DNA of 64,000 nucleotides from Bin94 sp965215535 (GCA_965215535.1 OZ244063.1:992001-1056000), one strand, 5' to 3'. Shown: positions 8,038-17,827, counted from the stretch's first letter. The notes: generated from the sequence alone by a model not told the origin. Numbers and translations are program-made.

Positions 8038-9897
8038 TCAGCGATCCCCGCCGCCAGCGGGCATTCGAAATCCCCAGGGCGCGGGTGTACCGGTGCGCAG
8101 ATGCTCGCCCAGCGTCTGGATCGTGTCGCGCGCAATGCCATGCACCCCGCGCAGGTGGAAATCGGCCACCTTCGCCACCAGCGGCGCCGCCACCGCCGAT
8201 CCTCCGCCCCCGTACTCCACCATCGCCACCACCACAATCTCGGGGGCCCCGCCGCGCGGCCCTACGATCGCGCCGAACCATGCATGATCGGGACGCCCCG
8301 GAACGCTCTGCGCGGTTCCGGTCTTGCCCATGACATCGAAGTGCTCGAGCGAGGACATGTGCGCAGTTCCACGCGGTTGCGTCACCCGCCGCAACCCTTC
8401 GCGCAGCGTCTCGAGGTGCTGGGGCAGCACCTGCCACTGAAATCCCTCGATCTCGGGCGCCTGGCGGTGAATGCGCGGCGCCACCCCCGCCCCGTCGCGC
8501 GCAATCGCCAGAAAGTACGACGCCACCATCAGCGGCGTCTGCTCGATCGGGCCCTGGCCAATCGAAAGATTCAGAACCTGTCCCTGCTGCGGATAGTAGC
8601 CGTGACGATCCATCCACTGCTGGGGGCTCGCCGGATAGGTGCCGGCCACCTCGTTGGGAAGATCGATGCCGCACTGGCCGCCGAAGCCGAGCCGCGTGAC
8701 CGATTCGAGCATGCGCGCAAGGCCGATGCGCTGTCCGAGCTGGTAGAAATAGACATTGCAGGAGTGCTTGATCGCATCAGTCAGATCGAGCGAACCGTGA
8801 CCATTCTCGTTCCAGCAGCCCCAGGTGCGCTCGCCATAGCGATAGCCTCCATTGCACGCAACCGGCATCCGGTCGCCGGGCGAAACCACATTGAGCTCCA
8901 GCGCCACCAGCGCGGTAACCAGCTTCATCGGCGAACCGGGGGGGTATTTGGCCGAGAGAGCGCGATTGAAGAGTGGGCTGCGGGGATCCTGGTTGAGGCG
9001 CTCCCATTCGCCCTGGTCCAGATCGCCCGCAAAAACATTGGGGTCGTAGCTCGGGGTCGAATAGAGGGCCAGCACGCCGCCGGTCCCGACCTCCAGCGCA
9101 ACCACCGCCCCATTCATCCCCTCGGGAAAGATGCGATCGATCCAGTGCATCAGATCGATATCCAGGAAGGTGGGAAGATCCGCCCCGGGCTCCTCGGCCA
9201 CCCGCCGAAAGCCGCGGTGCGATCCCACAATGCGCCCCACCGCATCGACCTCCACGTAGCGAACGCCGGTCTGGCCGCGCAGCTCCGCATCGTACTGCTT
9301 TTCAAGCCCCGAACGACCGACGATCAGCCCCGGTTCAGCCCCCTCGAATGCAGGCGAATCCAGCTCCTGTCGATTGATCTCGCCCACGCTCCCCACGATA
9401 TGCGCACCGATCAGACCCGAGGGATAACGCCGCTTGGGACGGGCATCGATCAGAACGCGGGGAAAGATCGCGCGCCGCTCCTCGATCGCCGCCACGGCGT
9501 CGAAGGGGGTGTCGACCGCGACCAGGATGGGGCGCGCGCTGCCGGCCCGAATCTGCTCCTGTACGCGCTCGAGCGCAGAGGGACCGATCCTGAGGTGCTG
9601 GCGAAGACGCTCCAGGGTGGCATTCATCGAGTCGCGGGTCGCCGACAGGATCGACACCGAATAGCCCGGCACATTGTCGGCGATCGGACGCCCGATGCGG
9701 TCGCGGATGACGCCGCGGGGCGCGGGCAGGGTCAGGGGGCGAATCCGGTTGGAATCCGACTGCAGAAGCCAGTCCGAGGCGCGCGTAATCTGGGTGCGGA
9801 AGAAGACGGCCAGGAGAGCGCAGAGGAGGGCGCCGACGATGACCCGGGCCTGGGCTGCCCGCGATCTGCGTGCATGGGGATGATTGCTTTTCATCAT
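8038..9897 (-). CDS. mrdA: Penicillin-binding protein 2 (elongation transpeptidase)
   Basis: Class B PBP that cross-links peptidoglycan in the elongasome with RodA and MreBCD. 619 residues: an N-terminal membrane anchor (about 18-36), a pedestal domain opening with RGVIRDRIGRPIA, and a C-terminal transpeptidase. Catalytic triads are intact: S322-P-M-K325, S379-C-N381 and K525-T-G-T528. The enzyme is anchored in the inner membrane with its active site in the periplasm. It starts 3 bases after the mreD stop and its own stop is one base before rodA. The beta-lactam target residues look ordinary. Confidence 0.95.
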   Translation of the reverse strand: MMKSNHPHARRSRAAQARVIVGALLCALLAVFFRTQITRASDWLLQSDSNRIRPLTLPAPRGVIRDRIGRPIADNVPGYSVSILSATRDSMNATLERLRQHLRIGPSALERVQEQIRAGSARPILVAVDTPFDAVAAIEERRAIFPRVLIDARPKRRYPSGLIGAHIVGSVGEINRQELDSPAFEGAEPGLIVGRSGLEKQYDAELRGQTGVRYVEVDAVGRIVGSHRGFRRVAEEPGADLPTFLDIDLMHWIDRIFPEGMNGAVVALEVGTGGVLALYSTPSYDPNVFAGDLDQGEWERLNQDPRSPLFNRALSAKYPPGSPMKLVTALVALELNVVSPGDRMPVACNGGYRYGERTWGCWNENGHGSLDLTDAIKHSCNVYFYQLGQRIGLARMLESVTRLGFGGQCGIDLPNEVAGTYPASPQQWMDRHGYYPQQGQVLNLSIGQGPIEQTPLMVASYFLAIARDGAGVAPRIHRQAPEIEGFQWQVLPQHLETLREGLRRVTQPRGTAHMSSLEHFDVMGKTGTAQSVPGRPDHAWFGAIVGPRGGAPEIVVVAMVEYGGGGSAVAAPLVAKVADFHLRGVHGIARDTIQTLGEHLRTGTPAPWGFRMPAGGGDR

Positions 9898-9900
9898 CTT

Positions 9901-10386
9901 CTACCGGACGGGGGCCTGTTTCAGGGGAATAAGGAGCCGGGAAACGACCAGCCCCGCCAGGGCGGCATAGAGCGCGGCAAGGGCAAACCCGGTCGCCAGC
10001 GCTTCGCCGTAGGGAGGCCGCACCCCGGAATCGGAGAAGAGCCAGCCCAACTGATCGCGCAGGACCTTGCTGATTCCGAAGTAGCAGAGGGGAAAGTACC
10101 AGGCTCGGCCCATGAAATACCTCATGGACTGCGAACCCAGGACAGCCGTCGCCGACAGCGCCACCATCGATGCGCCGAAGGAGGTCATGGCAAAGGTATC
10201 GTCGATCAGGCCGACGAACATGCCCAGGAGCGCCGCCACTCCGAAGCTCTGGTGACGGCTTCCGGCAAGCACCGCCACCAGAAGCAGATCCGGCGCCCGA
10301 TCGCCCAGCCCAAGGGTCACCTGCAGCAGCAGATGCGCCCCGACCAGACCGATGATTGCCAGCCACATCCGCGCGCGCGACCTCAT
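9901..10386 (-). CDS. mreD: Rod shape-determining membrane protein MreD
   Basis: Inner-membrane component of the elongasome. 161 residues, almost all hydrophobic, with about five membrane segments; this is the usual MreD length and character. Sequence identity in this family is low, so position between mreC and mrdA is the main support. Conserved-looking features are PDLLLVAVLAG near residue 32 and a GLIDDTF acidic turn near residue 60. The ATG at 10386 overlaps the mreC TGA as ATGA, which selects this start over a longer upstream frame that is antisense to mreC. Confidence 0.88.
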   Translation of the reverse strand: MRSRARMWLAIIGLVGAHLLLQVTLGLGDRAPDLLLVAVLAGSRHQSFGVAALLGMFVGLIDDTFAMTSFGASMVALSATAVLGSQSMRYFMGRAWYFPLCYFGISKVLRDQLGWLFSDSGVRPPYGEALATGFALAALYAALAGLVVSRLLIPLKQAPVR

Positions 10387-11252
10387 GACCCGGCTCCGGC
10401 GCTGTCGGCGCGCGACCAGGCATCGCCGATCGCGGCTGCGCCATGGGTCACGGCGCCCGGCTCCACCCATGCGTCGATGTAATAGCTCCGGCTCCACCCC
10501 GCGCGCTCCTCGGCCAGCCCGGTGACGCTGCCGATCGGGATCCCACGCGGAAAGACGCCCCCCCGCCCCGAGGTCACGATCTCGGTCCCGGCGGCGAGCT
10601 CCGAGAGAAAGGGAACGCCGTGCATCACCAGCCGGTCCTGGGCCCGGTAGTCGCCGCGCTCGGCCTCGATCAGACCATGATGAAGACCATCGGGCGTCAT
10701 GGCGCCGACCCGGAAATCGGGGTGCGACCAATCGATTCCCAGCGCGTAGCCGGAGTGCACCTCGAGGATCTGGCCGAGAAGCCCTGCGTCAACGACCACG
10801 GCGGTAAAGGGGCGAATTCCCCGCTGCGTCCCCGCTCCGAATCTGAACGAACTCGCCGAACCGGCCAGCGGCGAGCGCATGACGGCAGCAGGAATGTACT
10901 GGGTCCAGGGGCGTTCACCGAGCGCCAGAAGTCCCCGCAACTCCTTGTTCTCGACCGCCAGCGTACGGTGGAATTCGGCAATGGCCATGGCCGAATCGAT
11001 GCGTGCCTGCACAGCGTCGAGGTCGCGGATCCGGCCCTGCACCTGCCCCAGAACTGTGCGCATCTCGATAAAGGGCAACAGGATGGTGGAGCGGACCGCA
11101 TTCGCCGCCATCTGCTGCGATGCGGGCGGCAAAATGTGAATCGCCGCCAGCGAGGCAAGAAGTGGAAGCGGCGGAGTCAGCCAGCCAAGGACACCTCGCC
11201 CGCGGGAACGTCGGCGGGGATGCCGGCGTGAACGCGAGGCGCGCGCGACCAC
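10383..11252 (-). CDS. mreC: Rod shape-determining protein MreC
   Basis: Periplasmic scaffold of the elongasome that activates PBP2. About 289 residues: a basic N-terminal tail, one membrane segment (about 22-42), a coiled coil (about 60-100, LGQVQGRIRDLDAVQARID), then the two beta-barrel MreC domain with GLLGQILEV and VTSGRGGVFPRGIPIGSV, both family hallmarks. GTG at 11252 has AGGAG ten bases upstream and is preferred over a start 20 codons further up. The 138-base gap to mreB holds no other gene. Confidence 0.92.
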   Translation of the reverse strand: MVARASRSRRHPRRRSRGRGVLGWLTPPLPLLASLAAIHILPPASQQMAANAVRSTILLPFIEMRTVLGQVQGRIRDLDAVQARIDSAMAIAEFHRTLAVENKELRGLLALGERPWTQYIPAAVMRSPLAGSASSFRFGAGTQRGIRPFTAVVVDAGLLGQILEVHSGYALGIDWSHPDFRVGAMTPDGLHHGLIEAERGDYRAQDRLVMHGVPFLSELAAGTEIVTSGRGGVFPRGIPIGSVTGLAEERAGWSRSYYIDAWVEPGAVTHGAAAIGDAWSRADSAGAGS

Positions 11253-11390
11253 CCGTTCAGAACTCCTGGCTGTCTGCAGACCCTGCCGAGCGGCGTTCGT
11301 GCAGCAACGCATCGGCCCTGAACCGCTGGCCGCCCACGAAAACGCTGTCGCGAGGGGGGCGACTCGTCCGCATCCTCCGTGCGGCAGAGG

Positions 11391-12434
11391 TCACTCGGAC
11401 AACACCATTTCGTACTTTGCGAAGTTTTTGAGAATTGCGTCGGTGCCGCGTACAACACAGGTCAGGGGATCTTCGTCCACCTTGATCTTCAGGTTGGTTT
11501 CGAGTGAGATCAGCTTGTCCAGGCCGTGGATCTTGGCACCGCCGCCGGTCAGAACAATGCCGTCGTCCACAATATCGGAGGCAAGCTCGGGAGGGGTGAC
11601 ATTGAGGGCGTCGCGCACCGCCTGCACGATCGCGCGGAGGGGTTCCTCGATGCATTCGCGAATTTCGCGGGATTGAATGACGACCATCTTCGGCATTCCC
11701 GAAACCAGATCGCGGCCCTTGACCTCCATCTCGAGGTCATCGCCCGTATCCACCGCCGAACCGATCTGCATCTTGATGGCCTCGGCCGTCGGCTCGCCCA
11801 CCAGAAGGTTGTGGGCGCTGCGCAGGAAGGCAACGATGCACTGGTCGAGCTCGTCTCCCCCGATGCGAATCGAGTTGTCGGCAACAATTCCGGCCAGCGC
11901 AATCACCGCGATTTCGGTCGTGCCTCCGCCGATATCGACCACCATCGACCCGCGGGGCGTATCGACCGGCAACCCGACCCCGATCGCCGCCGCCATCGGT
12001 TCGGGAACCATGTAGACCTCGTTGGCCCCCGCCGCCTGCGCCGAGGTGCGGACTGCGCGCCGCTCAAGCTCGGTAATTCCCGAAGGGACGCCCATCACAA
12101 CGCGGGGCTTGATGCGCAGAACCCGCGTGGACATGACCTGCTTGAGGAAGCTGCGCAGCATGAGCTCGCTGACATCCACATCGGCGATGACCCCGTCGCG
12201 CAGGGGACGAATGGCCTCGATGGCGCCGTGGGCGCGTCCCAGCATCCGTTGGGCCTCGAGTCCGACCGCCTTGACTTGCCTGGTGTCGCGCTCGACCGCC
12301 ACCACCGAGGGTTCGTTGAGGACGACCCCATCGCCCGGCACAGAGATCAGCGTATTGGCGGTCCCCAGATCGACCCCGATGTCATTGACCGGAACCAGCC
12401 GCTTGTTCTTGATCCAGCCGGCAAAGGGACTCAC
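11391..12434 (-). CDS. mreB: Rod shape-determining actin-like protein MreB
   Basis: ATP-binding actin homologue that forms membrane-bound filaments steering lateral wall synthesis. 347 residues. Phosphate 1 loop IGVDLGTANTLI, connect 1, phosphate 2 VDIGGGTTEIAVI and adenosine motif LTGGGAKIHGL are all present. Two starts compete: TTG at 12440 and GTG at 12434. GGGAG lies directly against the TTG but six bases before the GTG, so GTG is chosen. First gene of the shape operon; a sigma70-like promoter is proposed at 12703-12731, leaving a leader of about 260 bases. Confidence 0.95.
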   Translation of the reverse strand: MSPFAGWIKNKRLVPVNDIGVDLGTANTLISVPGDGVVLNEPSVVAVERDTRQVKAVGLEAQRMLGRAHGAIEAIRPLRDGVIADVDVSELMLRSFLKQVMSTRVLRIKPRVVMGVPSGITELERRAVRTSAQAAGANEVYMVPEPMAAAIGVGLPVDTPRGSMVVDIGGGTTEIAVIALAGIVADNSIRIGGDELDQCIVAFLRSAHNLLVGEPTAEAIKMQIGSAVDTGDDLEMEVKGRDLVSGMPKMVVIQSREIRECIEEPLRAIVQAVRDALNVTPPELASDIVDDGIVLTGGGAKIHGLDKLISLETNLKIKVDEDPLTCVVRGTDAILKNFAKYEMVLSE

Positions 12435-12702
12435 GACCAACTCCCGGGGTCCGGCCCGACAGCTCGGGAACCCGCCCCGGTCGGCCTTCGCGTGGCGTCA
12501 CATTCGTGCGGAAACGCCGAACTCCCCGATACCCCCTGCTCCCACAATCGGGCAATCGCGGCTTCGCCCTGCCCTGCCCACCCGGCGCCGCGCCGCGCCC
12601 GGTGGGCGCTCGAGATCTTCCAGGGGCTGCCAGGCATGATTCAGGGGCTGTCGGAGCGAATGAAAATCGGGGTGAACAGATTCTGCATCTTTGCCATTGA
12701 GG

Positions 12703-12731
12703 AAAGTAATCCGGTCCGCACAGCGAGTCAA
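12703..12731 (-). promoter_or_regulatory. Putative sigma70-type promoter for mreBCD-mrdA-rodA
   Basis: On the minus strand, TTGACT (12726-12731) and TACTTT (12703-12708) are separated by 17 bases. The -35 box matches 5 of 6 consensus bases; the -10 box only 3. It overlaps the last codons of the ald-dut gene. The rest of the 12435-12727 gap shows no convincing gene, only GC-rich sequence that would be the mreB leader. Position and spacing are the main support. Confidence 0.4.
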
Positions 12732-14287
12732 TTCAAGCCGGTGCTGCCAAAGCCCGCTTCGCCCCGCGCAGTCGTGGAGAGGTCGTGGGCCTCTTCGATG
12801 ACGGGCGTCAGGAAGCGACCGAAGATGAGCTGCGCGATACGCTCGCCGCGCTTGATATCCAGCGCCTTCGCTCCGCAATTCTGCACCAGAATGCACAGCT
12901 CGCCGCGGTAGTCGGGGTCGATCGTTCCGGGACTGTTCGGCAGAGTCAGTCCCTCTCTGGCCAGCCCCGAACGCGGACGCACCTGACACTCGACGCCGAC
13001 AGGCAGCTCCATCGTCAGCCCTGTCCGTGCGGACCGGATTTCGCCCGGTTCCAGCCGGAAACTCTCGCAACTCCGGATATCGTAACCGGCGGCATCTTCG
13101 GTCGCGCAGGCCGGAAGGGGCAGATCGGGATTGGCGGGCAGGCGCCGAAAGCGCACATCCACACCAGCCGACGCGGCCGTTCGCGCCAAGGGCCTGACCG
13201 GAAGCGCGGGAAAGGCTTCGGCCACACCATGATGGGCAATCGCTCCTCCGACCACATTGACTCCCCGCGCCAGATCCGGATCCATCCGGCAGGCCTCCTC
13301 CCAGCCATGCCGCGCGAGCTTCAGGGCAAAGGGAAGGGTGGCGTTGGCCAGCGCCAGGGTGGAGGTGCGCGGCACCGCGCCGGGAATATTGGTCACGCCG
13401 TAGTGAATGACGCCATCGAGCTCATAGACCGGGTCTTCGTGGGTGGTCGGACGGATGGTTTCGATGCAGCCGCCCTGATCGATCGCCACATCGACAATGA
13501 CCGATCCCGGTTGCATCGTCGCCAGATCCTGGCGTTCGACCAGCATCGGGGCGGTGGCGCCCGGTACCAGCACCGCGCCCACCACCAGATCGGCGTCGCA
13601 GAGCTCTTTGCGAATCGCATGGCGGGTCGAGAAAAGCACGTCCACATTGGCCGGCATCACCTCGGAGAGATCGCGCAGCCTGGGCAGGGAGATGTCCATG
13701 ATCGTCACCCGCGCCCCCAACCCCGCAGCCATCAGCGCCGCATTTGCGCCCACCACGCCACCGCCGAGAATGAGAACCTTCGCCGGCAGAACTCCGGGGA
13801 CGCCCCCGAGGAGCACCCCCGATCCGCCCACGGGAGTCTCGAGGTGCCTGGCGCCCTGCTGAATCGACATCCTCCCGGCGACCTCGCTCATCGGCGTCAG
13901 AAGGGGAAGCGTGCCGTCGTCCGGGCCGACCGTTTCGTAGGCAATCGCCACCGCTCCCGTCTCGACGATGGCCCGGGTGAGCGCCTCCGAGGCGGCGAAG
14001 TGGAAGTACCCGAAGAGGATATGGTCTTCGCGGATCAGCGGCCACTCCGAGGCAATCGGTTCCTTCACCTTCACAATCAGATTGGCGCGCTCCCAGAGCT
14101 CATTTGCGGTTGCGATCATCCGGGCCCCGGCCTGCTCGTAGCTCTCGTCGGCGAATCCGCTGTGGCGCCCGGCGCCCGCCTGGACCAGAACCTCGATCCC
14201 GGCGCCGCTCAATACCTCCGCTCCGGCCGGCGTAAGTGCCACCCGGTACTCGTTCTGCTTCACCTCTGAGGGAATGCCAACAATCAT
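12728..14287 (-). CDS. Fused alanine dehydrogenase - dUTP diphosphatase
   Basis: One uninterrupted 519-codon frame carries two complete enzymes. Residues 1-365 are alanine dehydrogenase (L-alanine to pyruvate and ammonia, NAD): substrate and catalytic residues K75 and H96 in VKVKEP and FGYFHF, NAD fold GGGVVG at 175-180, and D270. After a short linker (about 366-376), residues 377-519 are a trimeric-type dUTPase with all five motifs: AAGYDIRS (399-406), RPRSGLA (437-443), GTIDPDYRG with catalytic D457, RGERIAQLIF (480-489) and the Gly-rich arm GEAGFGSTG (509-517). The dUTPase hydrolyses dUTP to dUMP. No internal stop or restart was needed to read through. GGAG lies nine bases before the ATG. 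It could also be processed or translated as two products. Confidence 0.92.
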   Translation of the reverse strand: MIVGIPSEVKQNEYRVALTPAGAEVLSGAGIEVLVQAGAGRHSGFADESYEQAGARMIATANELWERANLIVKVKEPIASEWPLIREDHILFGYFHFAASEALTRAIVETGAVAIAYETVGPDDGTLPLLTPMSEVAGRMSIQQGARHLETPVGGSGVLLGGVPGVLPAKVLILGGGVVGANAALMAAGLGARVTIMDISLPRLRDLSEVMPANVDVLFSTRHAIRKELCDADLVVGAVLVPGATAPMLVERQDLATMQPGSVIVDVAIDQGGCIETIRPTTHEDPVYELDGVIHYGVTNIPGAVPRTSTLALANATLPFALKLARHGWEEACRMDPDLARGVNVVGGAIAHHGVAEAFPALPVRPLARTAASAGVDVRFRRLPANPDLPLPACATEDAAGYDIRSCESFRLEPGEIRSARTGLTMELPVGVECQVRPRSGLAREGLTLPNSPGTIDPDYRGELCILVQNCGAKALDIKRGERIAQLIFGRFLTPVIEEAHDLSTTARGEAGFGSTGLN

Positions 14288-14302
14288 TCGCAGCGGCTCC
14301 GG

Positions 14303-15649
14303 TCAATCCGAAGGGGGACGTCCATTCGGGGATTGGGGGGAGGGAGAGGGGAGAATCGACGCATGTGCGAGAGCACCGGTCTCGGGTCCCACACAACAGA
14401 CGAATTGGGATGCGGGCGAGGCAACCTCCGCGGCCACGCGCGCCAGAGCGCCCTCGGACACCTCGTCGATCCGGCGCAGGGTTCGGTCCACAGAGACAAA
14501 GGGCTCGCCAGAGAGGACAAATGCCGCGAGCCGGCGCATCCGGGCCAGGGGCGATTCCAGCGCCAGTACCATCTCGCCCTTGACCTGTTCGCGAACGCGG
14601 GCGAGCTCGTCGGGCTTCAGCCCATGGGCGACCAGGTCTTCGCAGATCTCCCATACGGCGCCAAGAGCTTCGGCTGCATGGGCGGGCCGGGTGCCGAGAT
14701 AGATGCCGAAGGTGCCTGTGCAGAGACGCATCTCCTGAAAGGAGTAGACCGCATAGGCCAGGGCGAGGTCCTCGCGAATGCGCTGAAAAAGGCGCGAGCT
14801 CATGCCGCCGCCCAGCGCCGTGGAGAGGATCAGAAGGGGGTAGCGGTCGGGGCTGGAAGCGCCAGGGGCGGGAGCGGCGAAGATCATGTGACTCTGCGCC
14901 GAATCGCGGACGACCTCCTCGACCCCGCGACGGGGCGGACCCGGCGGCTCGGGGTGCGGGATCGCAAGGCCGGGCTCCAGCGCTCCGAAGCAGCGCTCGG
15001 CGAGCGCCACAAATGCGTTGTGGTCGATGTTGCCGACGGCACCGACCACCAGATTGCTCCCGACGCTGCTCCCGCGGTGCAGCGCCACCAGATCGTCGCG
15101 GGTCATGCGGCCGACCGAATCGGCGCTCCCCAGAATGGAGCGGCCATGGCGATGCCCGCGCCACATGCGCTCCGAATGCAGCTCGAAGGCCAGATCGTCG
15201 GGGGTGTCCTGAACTGCGGCGATCTCCTCGAGAACGACCTCGCGTTCACGCTCCAGATCTTCGGCGCGGAGAAGAGGGGCGCAGATCAGGTCGGCCAGAA
15301 CCTCGAGCGCCATCGGCAGGTGGCGATCCAGGACGCGGGCCTCGTACGAAGTGTGTTCGCGCGCGGTGTAGGCATTCAGCCAGCCTCCGACGCCCTCGAG
15401 CGCCATGGCGATCTCGCGACGGCTCCGGTTGCGGGTGCCGCAAAAGACCATGTGCTCGAGCATGTGACTGGCGCCGGCAAGATGCTCGGGTTCGTGAACC
15501 GACCCACTTGCCACCCAGACCCCTGTCGCAACCGACCGGGTTCCGGTCATGCGTTCGGTGACCACCCGCACGCCATTGGCAAGGCGGGACGTCTTGTACT
15601 CGCCGGACACGCGCGTTGCATCCGCAGAGGCAATCGCAGCGCCACTCAT
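14303..15649 (-). CDS. M16-family zinc metallopeptidase (pitrilysin/processing-peptidase type)
   Basis: Zinc peptidase of the insulinase family. 448 residues with the inverted zinc motif H62-M-L-E65-H66, followed about 76 residues later by the third ligand glutamate in VLEEIAA. The second half contains the family's SRLFQRIREDLALAY segment. It is the size of the single-chain bacterial homologues of mitochondrial processing peptidase often found next to pnp, which is the case here. No signal peptide is visible, so it is probably cytosolic. Substrate unknown. Starts 29 bases after pnp and ends 15 bases before the fusion gene. Confidence 0.9.
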   Translation of the reverse strand: MSGAAIASADATRVSGEYKTSRLANGVRVVTERMTGTRSVATGVWVASGSVHEPEHLAGASHMLEHMVFCGTRNRSRREIAMALEGVGGWLNAYTAREHTSYEARVLDRHLPMALEVLADLICAPLLRAEDLEREREVVLEEIAAVQDTPDDLAFELHSERMWRGHRHGRSILGSADSVGRMTRDDLVALHRGSSVGSNLVVGAVGNIDHNAFVALAERCFGALEPGLAIPHPEPPGPPRRGVEEVVRDSAQSHMIFAAPAPGASSPDRYPLLILSTALGGGMSSRLFQRIREDLALAYAVYSFQEMRLCTGTFGIYLGTRPAHAAEALGAVWEICEDLVAHGLKPDELARVREQVKGEMVLALESPLARMRRLAAFVLSGEPFVSVDRTLRRIDEVSEGALARVAAEVASPASQFVCCVGPETGALAHASILPSPSPQSPNGRPPSD

Positions 15650-15678
15650 GCAGCGATGTCCGCCCGCGACCGTCGCGG

Positions 15679-17808
15679 TCAGTGATTCTGCCGGCGCTGC
15701 CCACCGGCGTCGGAGTTCTCTTCGGCTGTCGCAGCCTTGAGCGAGAGACGCATGCGCCCGCGCTCGTCGATCGAGAGGAGCTTGACCCGCACGATATCGC
15801 CGCGATTCACCACCTCTTCGGTCTTCTCCACCCTACGGTCGGCGAGCTGCGAGATGTGGCAGAGCCCCTCCACGCCGGGCATGATCTCGACAAAGGCGCC
15901 GAAGGTGGTGGTATTTCGCACCGGTCCCTCGTAGATCCGGCCCACCTCGGGCTCCTGCACGATCGCCTCGATCATCTCGCGGGCCCGGTTGCCGGCCTCG
16001 CCCGAGATGGCGGCGATCTTCACGATACCGTCGTCGTCCACCTCGATCGTCGCCCCCGATTCCTCCTGGATGGCGCGGATCGTCTTCCCCTTCGGCCCGA
16101 TGATCTCACCGATCTTCTCGGGGTTGATCCGCACCGAAACAATGCGGGGCGCGTGGGGAGAGAGATCGTCGCGGGGAGTGGAGAGCGCTTCATCCATGCA
16201 GTCCAGGATATGCATGCGCCCCTTGCAGGCCCGCTCCAGCGCCTCGCTGAGGATCTCGACCGTCAGGCCCTCGATCTTGATGTCCATCTGGATCGAGGTC
16301 ACCCCGCGGCGTGTGCCCGCCACCTTGAAGTCCATGTCGCCAAGGGCGTCTTCCAGCCCCAGGATATCGGTGAGAACGACCACCTGGTCGCCTTCCTTGA
16401 CCAATCCCATCGCCACTCCTGCGCAACTTGCCTGCACCGGTACCCCCGCATCCATCAGCGAGAGCGAGGCCGAGCAGACCGAGGCCATCGACGAGGATCC
16501 GTTCGATTCCAGGATGTCGGAGACGATGCGGATCGTGTAGGGGAAGTCGTCGTAGGCGGGCAGGAGGGGGTGGATGGCGCGTTCGGCCAGCGCCCCGTGC
16601 CCCTTTTCGCGGCGCGAGGTGGAGCGGATGGGGCGGGCCTCGCCCACCGAGAAGGGCGGGAAGTTGTAGTGCAGCATGAATGACTTGGTGATCTGCTCGG
16701 GGCTGTCGATCGAGTCGATGCGCTGCTCGTCCCTCGAGGTTCCGAGGGTGACGACCCCCAGCGACTGCGTTTCGCCGCGGGTAAAGAGCGCCGAACCATG
16801 CGTGCGGGGCAGAACTCCGGTTTCGCAGGAGATCGGGCGAATGTCGTCGGCGCTCCGGCCATCGGCCCTGACCCCTTCGTTGAGGATGCGCGCCCGCACA
16901 CTCTTCTTTTCCAGCGCCCGCAGGAGGTCGCCGATGTCGCCCGGATTGGGGCCTTCGTCGGCAGCCTCGGCGATCAGCGTCTCCTCCACCTCGGTGCGCA
17001 GGCTGTCGAGCGCGGCCACCCGATCGGTCTTGTCGGCGATCCGGACCGCCGTCTCGACCCGGGCGGCCGCCAGCTCGTGCACCCGGTCGCGCAGCTCCTC
17101 GGGCACGGCACGCGGCTCCCACTCCATCTCGGGCTTCCGGCGCGGCGCGATCAGCTCTTCCTGAAAATCGATCAGCTCGCGAATGGCCTTGTGCGCAGCC
17201 ACCAGTCCCTCGAGGATATCGGCTTCGGGCACCTGTAGCGCGCCGCCCTCGACCATGACGATCGCCTGCGCGGTTCCGCCCACCACAATGTCCACATCGG
17301 CGTATTCAAGCTGGCGGAAGGTCGGATTCACGACCCAATTGCCCTGAATGCGCCCGATGCGCACCGAGGCGACCGGGGTGCGGAAGGGAATGACCGAAGT
17401 ATTGAGAGCCACCGAGGCCCCGATCAGCGTCAGGACGTCGGCGTCGTTTTCCTGGTCGGTGCTGAGCACCTGGGCATGGATCTGCGTTTCGTGCAGAAAG
17501 CCGTTCGGGAAGAGGGGGCGGAGCGTGCGGTCAACCAGCCGCGCCGAGAGGATCTCCTTTTCCTGGGGCGCTCCCTCGCGCTTGAAGAAGCCCCCCGGGA
17601 TCTTGCCGGCGGCGTAGGTCTTCTCGCGGTACTCCACAGTCAGGGGGAAGAAGGGAAGGTGGGTGGGCCGATTCTGCACCGTTGCGGTTACAAGGACAAC
17701 CGTCTCGCCGTACTGGACCAGACAGGCGCCCTGAGCAAGCCGGGCCATGCGGCCCACCTCGAGGATGAGCGGACGGCCCGCGAATTCGCGTTCTATTCTC
17801 TGTGTCAT
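15679..17808 (-). CDS. pnp: Polyribonucleotide nucleotidyltransferase (PNPase)
   Basis: Phosphorolytic 3'-5' exoribonuclease, core of RNA decay. 709 residues: first RNase PH domain (about 10-140, with the FFKREG segment), helical linker, second RNase PH domain with TSRREKGHGALAERA and the catalytic-site stretch IDIKIEGL, then a KH domain (IGPKGKTIRAIQEESG) and an S1 domain (YEGPVRNTTTFGAFVEI). All expected parts are present. It follows rpsO by 19 bases, the same rpsO-pnp order as in E. coli, so shared transcription is likely. Confidence 0.97.
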   Translation of the reverse strand: MTQRIEREFAGRPLILEVGRMARLAQGACLVQYGETVVLVTATVQNRPTHLPFFPLTVEYREKTYAAGKIPGGFFKREGAPQEKEILSARLVDRTLRPLFPNGFLHETQIHAQVLSTDQENDADVLTLIGASVALNTSVIPFRTPVASVRIGRIQGNWVVNPTFRQLEYADVDIVVGGTAQAIVMVEGGALQVPEADILEGLVAAHKAIRELIDFQEELIAPRRKPEMEWEPRAVPEELRDRVHELAAARVETAVRIADKTDRVAALDSLRTEVEETLIAEAADEGPNPGDIGDLLRALEKKSVRARILNEGVRADGRSADDIRPISCETGVLPRTHGSALFTRGETQSLGVVTLGTSRDEQRIDSIDSPEQITKSFMLHYNFPPFSVGEARPIRSTSRREKGHGALAERAIHPLLPAYDDFPYTIRIVSDILESNGSSSMASVCSASLSLMDAGVPVQASCAGVAMGLVKEGDQVVVLTDILGLEDALGDMDFKVAGTRRGVTSIQMDIKIEGLTVEILSEALERACKGRMHILDCMDEALSTPRDDLSPHAPRIVSVRINPEKIGEIIGPKGKTIRAIQEESGATIEVDDDGIVKIAAISGEAGNRAREMIEAIVQEPEVGRIYEGPVRNTTTFGAFVEIMPGVEGLCHISQLADRRVEKTEEVVNRGDIVRVKLLSIDERGRMRLSLKAATAEENSDAGGQRRQNH

Positions 17809-17827
17809 GTCAATCTCTTAAGGGGGA

